Shown here one piece after another: positions 8,704 through 17,227 of a DNA stretch of 64,000 nt (its first letter is position 1; the number at the start of each line of letters is the position of its first letter). This DNA is from DASCOT01 sp965197275 (GTDB lineage Bacteria > Acidobacteriota > UBA890 > WLXD01). A program made the translations under genes and the position numbers. Location: positions 248,001 to 312,000 of the forward strand of contig CBDAMQ010000031.1 of the NCBI GenBank assembly GCA_965197275.1. Direction: 5' to 3'. The notes under the pieces were generated by a model that saw only the letters and a list, made by a program, of their open reading frames with translations, ran no database searches and was not told the origin of the DNA.

Positions 8704-10065
8704 TCATGGCGAGTCGCAGGCCACAGGGCTCAGGTGCCAGCGTCGGGGGGTGGCATCATCGGCGCCGCCGTCGATCTGAGCTGCGAGCGTTCCGTCGCCG
8801 TGGGCGGCGTAGACGATTCGCTTCGGGAAGTCGTGCTCTGGCGCCTCGAAGATCGCCCGCCCATCGACCAAAGAGGTCAGGCGAAACGAGCTCGGCGACT
8901 GCCTTCCATTCGGGTAGGGCGTCAACACGATGCCGTTATTCGTTACCTGAATACGGGCGAACTCGAATTGCACCGCGGTGCCATCGCGAATGTACCGCGT
9001 CGTCCCCAGGATGAGGTTCTCGGTGGGCGACGTGTAGTGCTCCGAGATGGTGCCGCGCCCGCCGCCGAAAGATCCTTCCCAGCAGCCGGCCATGAACGCC
9101 AAGGCATCGAGATCGTTCGAGGGTGTTTGTCGCCCAGGTTCGGCGAGAGTCTCCCGTAGCAGTCGGGCCAACCGGCGTCCGGCCAGCATCGCCCGCCGCT
9201 CGGCGATCGGCTGGATATCCTCGAGGTATCCGGCGGGCAGCACCGCGCCAGCCTCCTGCGTGCCGCCGCGCAACTTCCCGTCCAGGTACACGTGCTCGAC
9301 CGCAATGCGCGCCCCTTCCGCCGCCCAGCGCTCGAAATCCCGGCCCGCGGTGCGTTCCTTGTCGGCAGCGGCGCGGCGCTGGCGGATCTCCACGGCTCGA
9401 TTCCGTACCTCCTGGAAGCGATCGGTTCCGATGACCAGCGTGTCCCAGAGTTGGTGCAGGTTGATGGTCTGTGCGTTCGGTCGGGCACGAATGTAGAAGA
9501 GGTTGCCGCCACGATCACCGTCCGGGTAACGCTCGGTGGTAAGGGCAACGGAGTGCAGCGGTTGGTGGATGTCGCCGACGAGGTGAAACAGCCAGGTCAG
9601 CGCCACGGCGCGGTCCGCCGCCCGGTCGCTCGTAGCTAGCGTCGCGGTGTTGTCGCGCAGCGCGTTGAGCAGCTCACCGTCGCCGCTTCCCGCCGGCGGC
9701 GTCAGCGCGTTCGGTGGCGAATAGTGAAAGTTGACGTAGTGCCATGTCGGTCGGCTATAGCTCTCGTGGCGTCCGGAGCGGATGTCGTCGGCCCAGCGCG
9801 CCGCGCGCATAAAGATGGCCTGTTCGCGGTCCTCGTCGTCCAGGTTCCAGCTCCGGGGTGGTGCCAGCTGGTCGGCGAAATGCGGATGGTGCTCGAGTAA
9901 CTCGACGACGGCACGCAGCGCAGCCGGGTCGGACTGGCGCAGTTCCTGGTAGGCGATCGCGGCGGTGACCATATGCCCCTGGCGGCTCCATGCGGCGGCG
10001 TCGCCAGCCAGACACAGCAGCAGGGCCAGACACGAGGCGGAGAGCAGGATAGGTCGTAGGCACAT
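8704..10065 (-). CDS. Exported S1/P1-type nuclease with C-terminal DUF6265-like domain
   Basis: A 453-residue exported protein. A signal peptide ends at GDAAA, leaving Trp26 as the mature N-terminus; S1/P1 nucleases use this N-terminal tryptophan to bind zinc. Further family motifs are WSRQGHMV, TWHYVNFHY and HLVGDIHQPLH. The nuclease part ends near residue 315. The remainder, starting LAFMAGCWEGSF, resembles DUF6265, a lipocalin-like domain normally found as a separate exported protein. The family cleaves single-stranded RNA and DNA using three zinc ions. The ATG chosen has GGAG six bases upstream; two in-frame ATGs lie just before it. It converges with lhr, only about 19 bases separating the two stops. 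Confidence 0.88.
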   Translation of the reverse strand: MCLRPILLSASCLALLLCLAGDAAAWSRQGHMVTAAIAYQELRQSDPAALRAVVELLEHHPHFADQLAPPRSWNLDDEDREQAIFMRAARWADDIRSGRHESYSRPTWHYVNFHYSPPNALTPPAGSGDGELLNALRDNTATLATSDRAADRAVALTWLFHLVGDIHQPLHSVALTTERYPDGDRGGNLFYIRARPNAQTINLHQLWDTLVIGTDRFQEVRNRAVEIRQRRAAADKERTAGRDFERWAAEGARIAVEHVYLDGKLRGGTQEAGAVLPAGYLEDIQPIAERRAMLAGRRLARLLRETLAEPGRQTPSNDLDALAFMAGCWEGSFGGGRGTISEHYTSPTENLILGTTRYIRDGTAVQFEFARIQVTNNGIVLTPYPNGRQSPSSFRLTSLVDGRAIFEAPEHDFPKRIVYAAHGDGTLAAQIDGGADDATPRRWHLSPVACDSP

Positions 10066-10102
10066 GGATCGCTCCGGGTCAGTCATCGCATCACCAGGAC
10101 AT

Positions 10103-10108
10103 AGTCTA
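10103..10108 (-). promoter_or_regulatory. Predicted -10 element of the S1/P1 nuclease gene
   Basis: Reads TAGACT on the minus strand, about 37 bases before the chosen start codon, which leaves a short leader that carries the GGAG ribosome binding site. It fits the TAGnnT type seen elsewhere in the window. No clear -35 element. Confidence 0.35.
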
Positions 10109-10209
10109 GTCGTCGATGGGACAGCCGTCTGGGACGTGCTACCTTCGGCCACCGTGTGTGGCGCGGGTGAGATGAGCGCCGGCACCCGATTACACAACTC
10201 AGGCCTGCG

Positions 10210-10215
10210 TAGGCT
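10210..10215 (+). promoter_or_regulatory. Predicted -10 element of the TPR kinase (possible leaderless start)
   Basis: TAGGCT ends six bases before the kinase ATG. No ribosome binding site lies between, so a leaderless transcript is likely if this element is real. The -35 region is weak. Confidence 0.45.
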
Positions 10216-10221
10216 CCCGCA

Positions 10222-12741
10222 ATGACCGACCCCACGGATCCGACCGCGCCCCCCGATCACCCGACAGCGGCCTCGGTGTCGCCGCCCCAGGTCCCGGAAA
10301 CGATCGGACCCTACCGGATCCTGCAGAAGCTCGGCGAAGGCGGCATGGGTGACGTCTACCTGGCCGAACAGCTGGCGCCCGTGCGCCGGCGTGTGGCGCT
10401 GAAGACGATCAAGCACGGCATGGACACCAAACAGGTGGTAGCGCGCTTCGAGTCCGAGCGGCAGGCGCTGGCGATGATGAACCATCCCTGCATCGCGAAG
10501 GTGTTCGATGCCGGAGCAACCGAGGCCGGGCGACCGTACTTCGTCATGGAGTACGTCGAGGGGATCCCGATCAACGAGCATTGCGACCGAAACCGCTTGA
10601 GCGTCAGGGATCGACTGGAGTTGCTGCGGCGTGTATGCGACGGCGTTCAGCATGCGCACCACAAAGCCATCATTCACCGCGACATCAAGCCCTCCAACGT
10701 GCTGGTGGCGATCCGGGACGGTGAAGCGGCTCCCAAGATCATCGATTTCGGCGTTGCCAAGGCGATGGCTCAACGCCTCACCGAGCGCTCAGTGTTCACC
10801 GAGCTCGGTCAGCTCATCGGCACCCCGGAATACATGAGCCCAGAGCAGGCCGAGATGAGCCCGCAGAGTATCGACACGCGGACGGATGTCTACGCGCTTG
10901 GGGTGGTGCTGTACGAGCTGCTCGTCGGGGCGTTGCCGTTCGATCCGCGCGAGTTGCGCGAGGCCGGGCTGTTGGAGATCCATCGACGCATCCGCGACGA
11001 GGAGCCGTCGAAGCCGAGCACGCGCGTGAGCAGCCTGGATGACGCGTCGGTGACCGCCGCCGCTCGACGCCAGACCGATCCGATGCGGCTGGTTGGCGAG
11101 CTGCGCGGGGATCTCGACTGGATCACGATGAAGGCCATGGCCAAGGACCGCTCGTGCCGCTACGGCTCGCCGGCCGACCTGTCCGCCGACATCGGCCGCT
11201 ACCTGGCGGACGAGCCGGTCGAGGCGACGCCACCGAGCGCCGCCTATCGTCTGCGAAAATTCGCGCGCCGACACCGAATCGGCGTCGCCGCCACTACCGT
11301 GCTGACCGTCATGCTGATCGGATTCGGGATCGCCATGGTTGTGCAAACCGCCCGCATCGCGCGTGAGCGAGATCGGGCGAATCGCGAAGCCGAGGCGGCC
11401 CGCGAGGTATCGAGCTTTCTGACCGGGTTGTTCGAAGTCTCGGCGCCGAGCGAGGCGCTGGGCAACGCGATCACGGCGCGAGAGATGCTCGACGAGGGTG
11501 TGGCGCGGATCTCGACCGAGCTGCGCGGCCAGCCGCTTACACAAGCGCAGCTGATGGCGACGATGGGCGACGTGTACTCCAGGCTAGGGCTGTACGAGTC
11601 GGCGGCTCCGCTGCTCGAACAGGCGCTGTCGTCGCGCCGTGACTTGCTGGGGGTAGACGCCCCCGAGACGCTTGCCTCGATGGGCGATCTGGTTGCGCTT
11701 CACGTCGAGAGAGGGCGCTATGAGCTTGCCGAGCAGCTCGCAGCCGAGACGCTGGAGCTTCAGCGGACCGCGCTGGGAGATGATCACCTCGAAACGCTGG
11801 AGTCGATGCGCTACGTAGCGCTGGCGCAGAGCGGGCAGGGTCGGTACGACGACGCTGCGGCGGGCTTGGGGAGCGTTGTCGAGACCCTGCTCCGAGTGGT
11901 CGGCGATGATCACGAGGCCACGCTGAGAGCGATCAACACCCTGGCGGCCGTGAATCAGAATCAGGGGCGGTTCGAGGATGCTGACCGCCTGTATCGGCAG
12001 TCGCTGGCCGGGTTGCGGCGCATCGACGATGCGGACCGCCCCGCGACGCTGACGCTGATCCACAATCTGGCATCGGTGAACAACAGCCTCGGGCGGTATG
12101 AGGAGGCCGAGTCTCGCGCTCGCGAAGCGCTCGAGGGGCGCCGGCGCATCCTCGGGGCGGAGCACCGCTACACGCTGACCACGGAGGACGTCCTGGCGCT
12201 GACGTTCTTCTATCGTGAGCGCTACGACGAGGTTGCTTCGATCATGGTGCCGAGCATCGCGGTAGCCAGGCGCACGCTCGGCGATCGACATCCGGACACG
12301 CTGGAGTCGATGAACCTCCTGGGGGAGGCGTATCAACGGGACGGTCGCTATGACGATGCCGAACCGTGGCTACGAGAAACCCTCGAGCTTCGTCGCGATG
12401 TCCTCGGGGGGGAACACATCCGCACACAGTGGTCGATGTACAACCTGGCGACGTTGTTTCGCGATCAGCGTCGGTTCGATGAGGCCGATGCCCTCTATCG
12501 GCAAACTCTCGAAATCGAGCTACGTCTCCTCGGCGAGGCGCATCCGGACACCGTAGATACGGCCTATCAGCTAGCGCGCCTCGAGGCGAGGCGGGGCGAT
12601 CATGATGCTGCGCTCGACTGGCTGGGCCGGGCAGTGCAGTACGGGCTCTCCGACACCGCGTTGCTCACCGACGAGCCGGACTTCGCCGCCCTTGTTGGCA
12701 GCCCCGAGATCGCCGCCTTGGCGGATGCGATTCAGGACTAG
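10222..12741 (+). CDS. Transmembrane Ser/Thr protein kinase with tetratricopeptide repeats
   Basis: An 839-residue Hanks-type kinase. All catalytic elements are intact: glycine loop GEGGMG (38-43), Lys61, HRDIKPSN (152-159), DFG (175-177) and the APE-like region TPEYMSPEQA. After the kinase domain a single membrane helix lies near residues 352-373 (VLTVMLIGFGIAMVV), flanked by basic residues. The C-terminal half holds about eight or nine TPRs, several of the 42-residue kinesin-light-chain style (LGDDHLETLESM, LGDRHPDTLESM). With the kinase domain N-terminal, the TPRs are predicted to be extracytoplasmic and could sense a ligand or partner. This architecture is common in Acidobacteriota, Planctomycetes and Myxococcota. 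No adjacent substrate is evident. Confidence 0.95.
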   Translation: MTDPTDPTAPPDHPTAASVSPPQVPETIGPYRILQKLGEGGMGDVYLAEQLAPVRRRVALKTIKHGMDTKQVVARFESERQALAMMNHPCIAKVFDAGATEAGRPYFVMEYVEGIPINEHCDRNRLSVRDRLELLRRVCDGVQHAHHKAIIHRDIKPSNVLVAIRDGEAAPKIIDFGVAKAMAQRLTERSVFTELGQLIGTPEYMSPEQAEMSPQSIDTRTDVYALGVVLYELLVGALPFDPRELREAGLLEIHRRIRDEEPSKPSTRVSSLDDASVTAAARRQTDPMRLVGELRGDLDWITMKAMAKDRSCRYGSPADLSADIGRYLADEPVEATPPSAAYRLRKFARRHRIGVAATTVLTVMLIGFGIAMVVQTARIARERDRANREAEAAREVSSFLTGLFEVSAPSEALGNAITAREMLDEGVARISTELRGQPLTQAQLMATMGDVYSRLGLYESAAPLLEQALSSRRDLLGVDAPETLASMGDLVALHVERGRYELAEQLAAETLELQRTALGDDHLETLESMRYVALAQSGQGRYDDAAAGLGSVVETLLRVVGDDHEATLRAINTLAAVNQNQGRFEDADRLYRQSLAGLRRIDDADRPATLTLIHNLASVNNSLGRYEEAESRAREALEGRRRILGAEHRYTLTTEDVLALTFFYRERYDEVASIMVPSIAVARRTLGDRHPDTLESMNLLGEAYQRDGRYDDAEPWLRETLELRRDVLGGEHIRTQWSMYNLATLFRDQRRFDEADALYRQTLEIELRLLGEAHPDTVDTAYQLARLEARRGDHDAALDWLGRAVQYGLSDTALLTDEPDFAALVGSPEIAALADAIQD

Positions 12742-12831
12742 TGGCCTGGCATACGGCCCCGTTTCGTCGTCACGATCTGCGACGATCACCTGTTCACAGG
12801 CCACCGGCGGCTCACAGCCGGAGTCGGCGTC

Positions 12832-13860
12832 TCAGCGCTTGGCGTGCTTGCGCAGGGCCTGCGGTCCGACCTCGGCTCCGTATACGTTTCCGGCGGAGTC
12901 GACGCCAACCCCCTCAGCGGCGCTCGTGCCCAGGCCGTCCTGATCGGCTTCGGGATCGGGGATGAAGGCGGTCACGAAGCCATCGTTCACGCTGCCGATT
13001 CGGATGCCCCGCTTCCAACCAGGGTTGGCGCGCGCGTTGGATTCGGAATCGGCCGAATAGAGCATGTCGTTGGCATCGATGAAGAGGCCGCTTGGGCGCC
13101 CGAACTGCGTCCATGTGGCGATATGGGTACCGTCCTGATCGAAGATCTGCAGGCGGGCGTTGCCGCGATCGCCGACGAACAGCCGGCCCTGCGAATCCAT
13201 CGCCAGGGCGTGAGGATCTCTGAACTCGCCGGGACCGAAGCCCGTCTGTCCCCAAGCCTTGATGAAGGTCCCGTTGCTCGACAGCTTGACGATCCGATTG
13301 TTGCCGCCGGCGCCGTGTCCGTCGGCAACGAAGATGTCGCCGTTGGGAGCCACCAGAACGTCTGACGGCTGGCGGAACGTATCCTCACCGTCGCCGGCTA
13401 TTCCCTTCTTACCGAGGGTCATCAACAGCTCACCGTCGGGGCTGAACTTGTACACCACGTGCCCCAGCCCCTCGGGCTGATCCCCGAAGCCAACGGCGTC
13501 GGTGACCCACACGTTACCGTCGGCATCCACGTGCATGCCATGCGGCCAGGCAAACAGACCACCGCCGCCGAAGCTCTTGAGCAACTCGCCTTCAGGCGAG
13601 AACAGGAAGATGGTGTCCATGTCGGTGCCGACACAGGTGTTAGCCCCACAGCGCTCGCCGACCCAGATATTGACGCCATCGACGTCTGGGTAGACAGCGC
13701 TGGTGGCGCCCCAGGTTCGACCGTCGGGTAGCTCGCCCCAGACCCCATCAAGCGTGCGGTAGGGGTTGGGTGAGTTGTTCTGGATACCGGCGTTGGCCAG
13801 TGCGGCCGTCGCCACCAGGAAGATCACGAAGCCGAAACCGGCGCGAGCTGAACGGGTCAT
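12832..13860 (-). CDS. Exported NHL-repeat beta-propeller protein
   Basis: A 342-residue protein with a signal peptide (GFGFVIFLVATAALANA) followed by at least five NHL-type repeats, such as FAWPHGMHVDADGNVWVTD, FRQPSDVLVAPNGDIFVAD and FRDPHALAMDSQGRLFVGD. These form a six-bladed beta-propeller. The overall layout resembles the propeller domain of peptidyl-alpha-hydroxyglycine amidating lyase and related bacterial proteins, but I cannot confirm lyase residues by eye. The start chosen has GGAGG seven bases upstream; an in-frame ATG 20 codons earlier is less likely. A TAGGAT hexamer lies about 60 bases upstream. Probably periplasmic or secreted; substrate unknown. Confidence 0.87.
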   Translation of the reverse strand: MTRSARAGFGFVIFLVATAALANAGIQNNSPNPYRTLDGVWGELPDGRTWGATSAVYPDVDGVNIWVGERCGANTCVGTDMDTIFLFSPEGELLKSFGGGGLFAWPHGMHVDADGNVWVTDAVGFGDQPEGLGHVVYKFSPDGELLMTLGKKGIAGDGEDTFRQPSDVLVAPNGDIFVADGHGAGGNNRIVKLSSNGTFIKAWGQTGFGPGEFRDPHALAMDSQGRLFVGDRGNARLQIFDQDGTHIATWTQFGRPSGLFIDANDMLYSADSESNARANPGWKRGIRIGSVNDGFVTAFIPDPEADQDGLGTSAAEGVGVDSAGNVYGAEVGPQALRKHAKR

Positions 13861-13919
13861 TGTGGATCCTCCATGGCGTGATGGCGCCGAACGATCGGTG
13901 GTAGCGCCGAGCGGACGCA

Positions 13920-13925
13920 ATCCTA
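13920..13925 (-). promoter_or_regulatory. Predicted -10 element of the NHL-repeat gene
   Basis: TAGGAT on the minus strand, about 60 bases before the start codon. Same TAGnnT type as other candidate promoters here; no recognisable -35. Confidence 0.3.
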
Positions 13926-14135
13926 TCCGCTCAGGGCTCCGGAGTCGCCTTGACCCCGGTTTGCGGCCCGAGTCCCAGCTGCCTACTGAACATGCTGCTC
14001 AACAGCCAGACCACCTGCACCGAGGACCGCGAGGAGCGTCGCCCATCGCAGCATGTCGGCGAGCCGGCGCTGGTGCGACCCTGGCCGCCGCCGGTGATTC
14101 GCTGAACGCCCGCGTCAGGCGCCTTCGGCGGCTGG
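13926..14135. other. Intergenic stretch without a convincing gene
   Basis: About 210 bases downstream of the cytochrome c gene. I see no conserved coding sequence and no terminator with a T-run. A 23-codon hydrophobic minus-strand ORF lies here (see rejected items). Confidence 0.5.
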
Positions 14136-14672
14136 CTAGCGCGGATTGCCGGACTCCTCGAATGGTCCCTCGATGAGAACCTCGTCGAGCTGTCCGGCGT
14201 CGTGTCCCAGGTCGTGCTCGCCGGCCGGCGCCCCGTTGATGCGTAGCAGGTAGGCAACGACATCAGCGTACTGCCGGCGGCTCAGATCACCCGGGTTGTC
14301 CTCCGGCATGGTCATGCGGATAAAGTCGTAAAGAGCCCCGATCGGCTGGCCGTCCCAGTCGATCATGTAGTCAGGACCGAACTCCGCCTCTGCATGGCAA
14401 TAAGCGCAGACGCGGTCGTAGAGAGCTCGTCCGCGCGCCGCCTCGCGACTGGAGTAGACCCCGTCGCGAGTCGATCGGGTCGGCCCGGATGCCGCGCTCT
14501 GAGGTGCCTCGCCGCCGACGCCAGCCCGAGTCCCGCCCAGGTCATCGGACGTTGCACTCCGGCTGGCCGAGGCGGCGTCGAGGCCAATCGGAGCCGCCAG
14601 TGAGGTCAGGGCGAGCACCGATACAGCCGCACGCGACCATCGCAAGGTGGCCGGTTGAGCCAGGCTGTGCAT
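14136..14672 (-). CDS. Exported single-heme cytochrome c
   Basis: A 178-residue protein with an N-terminal signal peptide (VSVLALTSLAAPIGLDA) and a Ser/Ala/Gly-rich linker. The heme site CAYCH is at residues 89-93 and the probable axial methionine is in MTMPEDNPG near residue 122, followed by the usual C-terminal helix LSRRQYADVVAYLLRING. It is a small periplasmic class I cytochrome c domain of the type that takes electrons from a quinoprotein or dehydrogenase. A GGGAG motif lies five bases before the start. It lies directly downstream of two aminotransferase genes on the same strand, 34 bases away, and may share their transcript. A GMC dehydrogenase 25 kb away is a possible but unproven partner. 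Confidence 0.9.
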   Translation of the reverse strand: MHSLAQPATLRWSRAAVSVLALTSLAAPIGLDAASASRSATSDDLGGTRAGVGGEAPQSAASGPTRSTRDGVYSSREAARGRALYDRVCAYCHAEAEFGPDYMIDWDGQPIGALYDFIRMTMPEDNPGDLSRRQYADVVAYLLRINGAPAGEHDLGHDAGQLDEVLIEGPFEESGNPR

Positions 14673-14703
14673 CGAAGCTCCCGTTCGCCTAGTGGCGGCG
14701 GCG

Positions 14704-14709
14704 ATCCTA
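14704..14709 (-). promoter_or_regulatory. Predicted -10 element of the cytochrome c gene
   Basis: TAGGAT overlaps the TAG stop codon of the upstream aminotransferase gene, about 31 bases before the cytochrome start. It could provide a separate promoter inside the transcript. Confidence 0.3.
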
Positions 14710-15864
14710 CGCGGCAGCCACCTTCTTGAGCTTCAGCACGCGCCCGAACACCTCCGTGGCCCGCTGCATCTCTTCCATCGTGCCGAGCGAGATGCGGGCC
14801 CAAGAATCCTCGAACGGCGGGAAGTCGCGCCCCACGAGAACACCGTGTTCGGCACAGTCGGCGCGGAAGTCGGCCGCCGGCCGCCCGATGCGCACGAACA
14901 GGAAGTTCGCCTGGGTGTCGGTGAGGTGGAGTCCGCGCGACTTGAACCAGTCGACGGTAAAGCGGCGTACCGCGGTGTTGCGTGCGGTCTCCTCGGCGAT
15001 GTGGTCTGCATCGCGCAGGGATGCCGCCGCACCGGCGATGGACGCGACGTTGAGGCTCATGCCGTATTGCCAATCTTCCATGGTCTCGATGGTATCGACG
15101 TGCGCCACACCGTAGCCGATACGCATTCCGGCCATACCGTGCGCCTTGGAGAAGGTGCGCGCCACCAGGAGCCGTCGGTTGTTCACCGCACGAGTGATCT
15201 CCGACCGGTAGCCAGGATCCGTGACGTAGTCGTGATACGCCTCGTCGATCAGGATCACGGCCTCCGATTCGCTCATGACGCGATCGATGAACGTCCCGAT
15301 GGCGTCGGCGCTGCGCAGCCTCGCCGTCGGGTTGTTGGGGTTGTCGACGAACACCAGGCCGGCGTCCTGTGCGGCGTCGGCCATGGCGTCGAGATCGAGG
15401 CCCATGGAATCGTCCACCGGCACGTACTCGATCGGCGTTTCGATGAGCTCGGCATACCCCGAACACTCGCCGTACGAGGGCGCGCCGGTAACCAGCGGAC
15501 GGGTTGTCGACGTGAACACGTGGGTCGCTGTCCGGAGGATCTGTGTGGAGCCGTTGCCGATGCTGATGTTGTCGGCCGGCACTCCTTGCGTGCTGGCGAT
15601 CGCGTCCACAAGGTCGGCGGTGCTGATGCTATAGCGAGCCGTCGGGTGGTTACCGGCGGTGATACCGGTCTCCAGAGCCTCCAGCGTCCGCCCACCCGGA
15701 CCGAGAGGGTTCTCGTTGTAGTGCAGAAGCAGCGGTCGCTCTTCCTCCGGCAGCGACAGCGACCAGGCTCGCGCCAAGGATCGCGGACCGTCGTAGGCCA
15801 TCATCGCGGCGGCGGCGGAACCGACGCCCACCCGCTTGACGAACCCGCGTCGTGAAACCGTCAT
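14707..15864 (-). CDS. Tat-exported PLP-dependent aminotransferase (HisC-like), copy 2
   Basis: A 385-residue fold-type I aminotransferase of the histidinol-phosphate aminotransferase group. The N-terminus MTVSRRGFVKR plus a small hydrophobic segment is a twin-arginine signal, so the folded, PLP-loaded enzyme should be exported. Family features are HYNENPLGPGG, the DNPNNPT motif, DEAYHDY and the PLP lysine in ARTFSKAHGMAGMRIGYG. The start chosen has GGAGG eight bases upstream; an in-frame ATG ten codons earlier overlaps the preceding gene's stop (ATGA) and is an alternative. Its paralogue lies immediately upstream. Histidine biosynthesis is unlikely in the periplasm, so the natural substrate is probably another amino acid or amine (inference). 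Confidence 0.9.
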   Translation of the reverse strand: MTVSRRGFVKRVGVGSAAAAMMAYDGPRSLARAWSLSLPEEERPLLLHYNENPLGPGGRTLEALETGITAGNHPTARYSISTADLVDAIASTQGVPADNISIGNGSTQILRTATHVFTSTTRPLVTGAPSYGECSGYAELIETPIEYVPVDDSMGLDLDAMADAAQDAGLVFVDNPNNPTARLRSADAIGTFIDRVMSESEAVILIDEAYHDYVTDPGYRSEITRAVNNRRLLVARTFSKAHGMAGMRIGYGVAHVDTIETMEDWQYGMSLNVASIAGAAASLRDADHIAEETARNTAVRRFTVDWFKSRGLHLTDTQANFLFVRIGRPAADFRADCAEHGVLVGRDFPPFEDSWARISLGTMEEMQRATEVFGRVLKLKKVAAA

Positions 15865-15890
15865 CGCCTTGTCCTCCCTCGGCGCTCCGC

Positions 15891-17057
15891 TCATGCCAGC
15901 ACCTCGGTGAATATCTCGGTGGCCCGTTGCATCTCTTCCATGGTCCCGATCGAGATTCGCGCGTGCGTTCGTTCCATTGGCGGGAAGTCGCGACCGATAC
16001 GAATGCCTTGCTTCATGCAGGCGTCGCGCATCGCCTGTGCCGGTCGGCCGATGTTCACGAAGATGAAGTTAGTATTGGACTCGAACACCTCGAACCCGCC
16101 CTTCCGGAAGAAGTCGACGGTGAACTTCCGGGCCTCGGCGTTGCGCTGGATCTCGCGCTTCAGCCGTGCCGTGTCCTGATACGTCGTGTAAGCGGCGGCG
16201 AGACCCACATTGTTGGTGTTGACGGGTAGCCCGTAGCTCTTCAACTTGGCGACGACGTCGCGGTGGCCCACCGCGTAGCCGATGCGCAGCCCGGCCATGC
16301 CGTAGACCTTCGAGAACGTACGGCTGACGAAGATGTTCGGTGTCCACAGCGCCAGCGACAGCGCCGAGCGGTAGCCCGGGTCGGTGACGTAATCGTGGTA
16401 GGCCTCATCGAAGTGGATCACGGTGTCCGGCGAGATCCGTTGCACGCGCTCGACGAACTCGGCGATGGCTTCCGCCGAGTGCACGGTTCCGGTCGGGTTG
16501 TTCGGATTGCACACGAAGATCAGACCGGCTCCCCGGGACGCGTCGGCCATGGCGTCGAGGTTCAGCTGCCCTTTGGCGTTGACCGGGATCGCCTTTACGT
16601 CGGCGCCGAGATACTCCGCCACCCGCTGCGATGTTGAATAGGTCGGAGTCGCGGTGACCAGATGCTTGGTCTTCGAGGTAAACGCCTGAACGGCGTTCTT
16701 GAGGAACTCTCCCGATCCGGCGCCGAGTACCACGTGCTCCGGACGGGCGTCGTTGGCCGCCGCTAGCGCGTCCAGCAGATCGTCCATTCCCGGGCTGGTG
16801 TTGTCCGGGTATCGGCTGGCGTCATGGAACGCCTCGCGAACGGCGTCCAGCGCCCGTTCGCCAGGCCCCCGCGGATTCTCGTTGCTGCTCAGCCGGAGCT
16901 CGCCGTTGGCCGGAGGCGGCACGACGGCCGCATCTCGGGCCCGCGGCCAGAGCTCATCGACCAGGGCCTCGCGGCCACGGGCAGCGATCAGCGCGCCCGC
17001 CGGGCCACCCCCCGCTGCTGAGTGGCCACCCAACAGCGCACGACGCGAGAGCGACAT
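15891..17057 (-). CDS. Tat-exported PLP-dependent aminotransferase (HisC-like), copy 1
   Basis: A 388-residue paralogue of the next gene, with shared motifs SNENPRGPGE, CNPNNPTGT, DEAYHDYVTDPGYR, the PLP lysine in SRTFSKVYGMAGLRIGY and the C-terminal RISIGTMEEMQRATE. The N-terminus MSLSRRALLGG has the twin arginines but a glycine/alanine-rich, weakly hydrophobic region, typical of Tat rather than Sec export. A GGAGG lies about nine bases upstream of the start. Together the pair forms a two-gene operon that probably arose by tandem duplication. Exported PLP enzymes are uncommon; PvdN of Pseudomonas pyoverdine maturation is a known Tat example. Substrate unknown. Confidence 0.9.
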   Translation of the reverse strand: MSLSRRALLGGHSAAGGGPAGALIAARGREALVDELWPRARDAAVVPPPANGELRLSSNENPRGPGERALDAVREAFHDASRYPDNTSPGMDDLLDALAAANDARPEHVVLGAGSGEFLKNAVQAFTSKTKHLVTATPTYSTSQRVAEYLGADVKAIPVNAKGQLNLDAMADASRGAGLIFVCNPNNPTGTVHSAEAIAEFVERVQRISPDTVIHFDEAYHDYVTDPGYRSALSLALWTPNIFVSRTFSKVYGMAGLRIGYAVGHRDVVAKLKSYGLPVNTNNVGLAAAYTTYQDTARLKREIQRNAEARKFTVDFFRKGGFEVFESNTNFIFVNIGRPAQAMRDACMKQGIRIGRDFPPMERTHARISIGTMEEMQRATEIFTEVLA

Positions 17058-17088
17058 GAGTGAGTACCTCCTCGATTCGAGAACCGAA

Positions 17089-17094
17089 AGCCTA
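17089..17094 (-). promoter_or_regulatory. Predicted -10 element of the aminotransferase operon
   Basis: TAGGCT on the minus strand, 31 bases before the first aminotransferase start, leaving a leader that contains the GGAGG site. A second similar hexamer (TAGCCT) lies slightly farther upstream. Confidence 0.35.
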
Positions 17095-17191
17095 CCGAGT
17101 GTCGCCTAGGCTATCGCGATTCGCCGAGGAGCGGCAATCGCCCGCGCGGCGAGTGACGGGGATCGTCGGCGCGCGCGGTACATCGACGGAC

Positions 17192-17200
17192 TGCTAGACT
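17192..17200 (+). promoter_or_regulatory. Predicted extended -10 element (TGCTAGACT)
   Basis: An extended -10 (TG-n-TAGACT) 27 bases before the exported kinase-like gene, leaving a short leader with a GCGAGG ribosome binding site. Matches TGCTAGnnT elements at two further genes. Confidence 0.45.
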
Positions 17201-17227
17201 CCCAACCTCCAGCCGGCGAGGATCGCA

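Noticed and set aside
12742..12831. TGGCCT/AGGCCA and CGTCG/CGACG inverted pairs between convergent genes
   Set aside because: Arms are short, far apart and without a T-tail; expected by chance in GC-rich DNA.
13983..14054. Minus-strand 23-residue hydrophobic peptide (LRWATLLAVLGAGGLAVEQ) downstream of cytochrome c
   Set aside because: Plausible as a membrane microprotein, but there is no ribosome binding site and no way to show conservation by eye.
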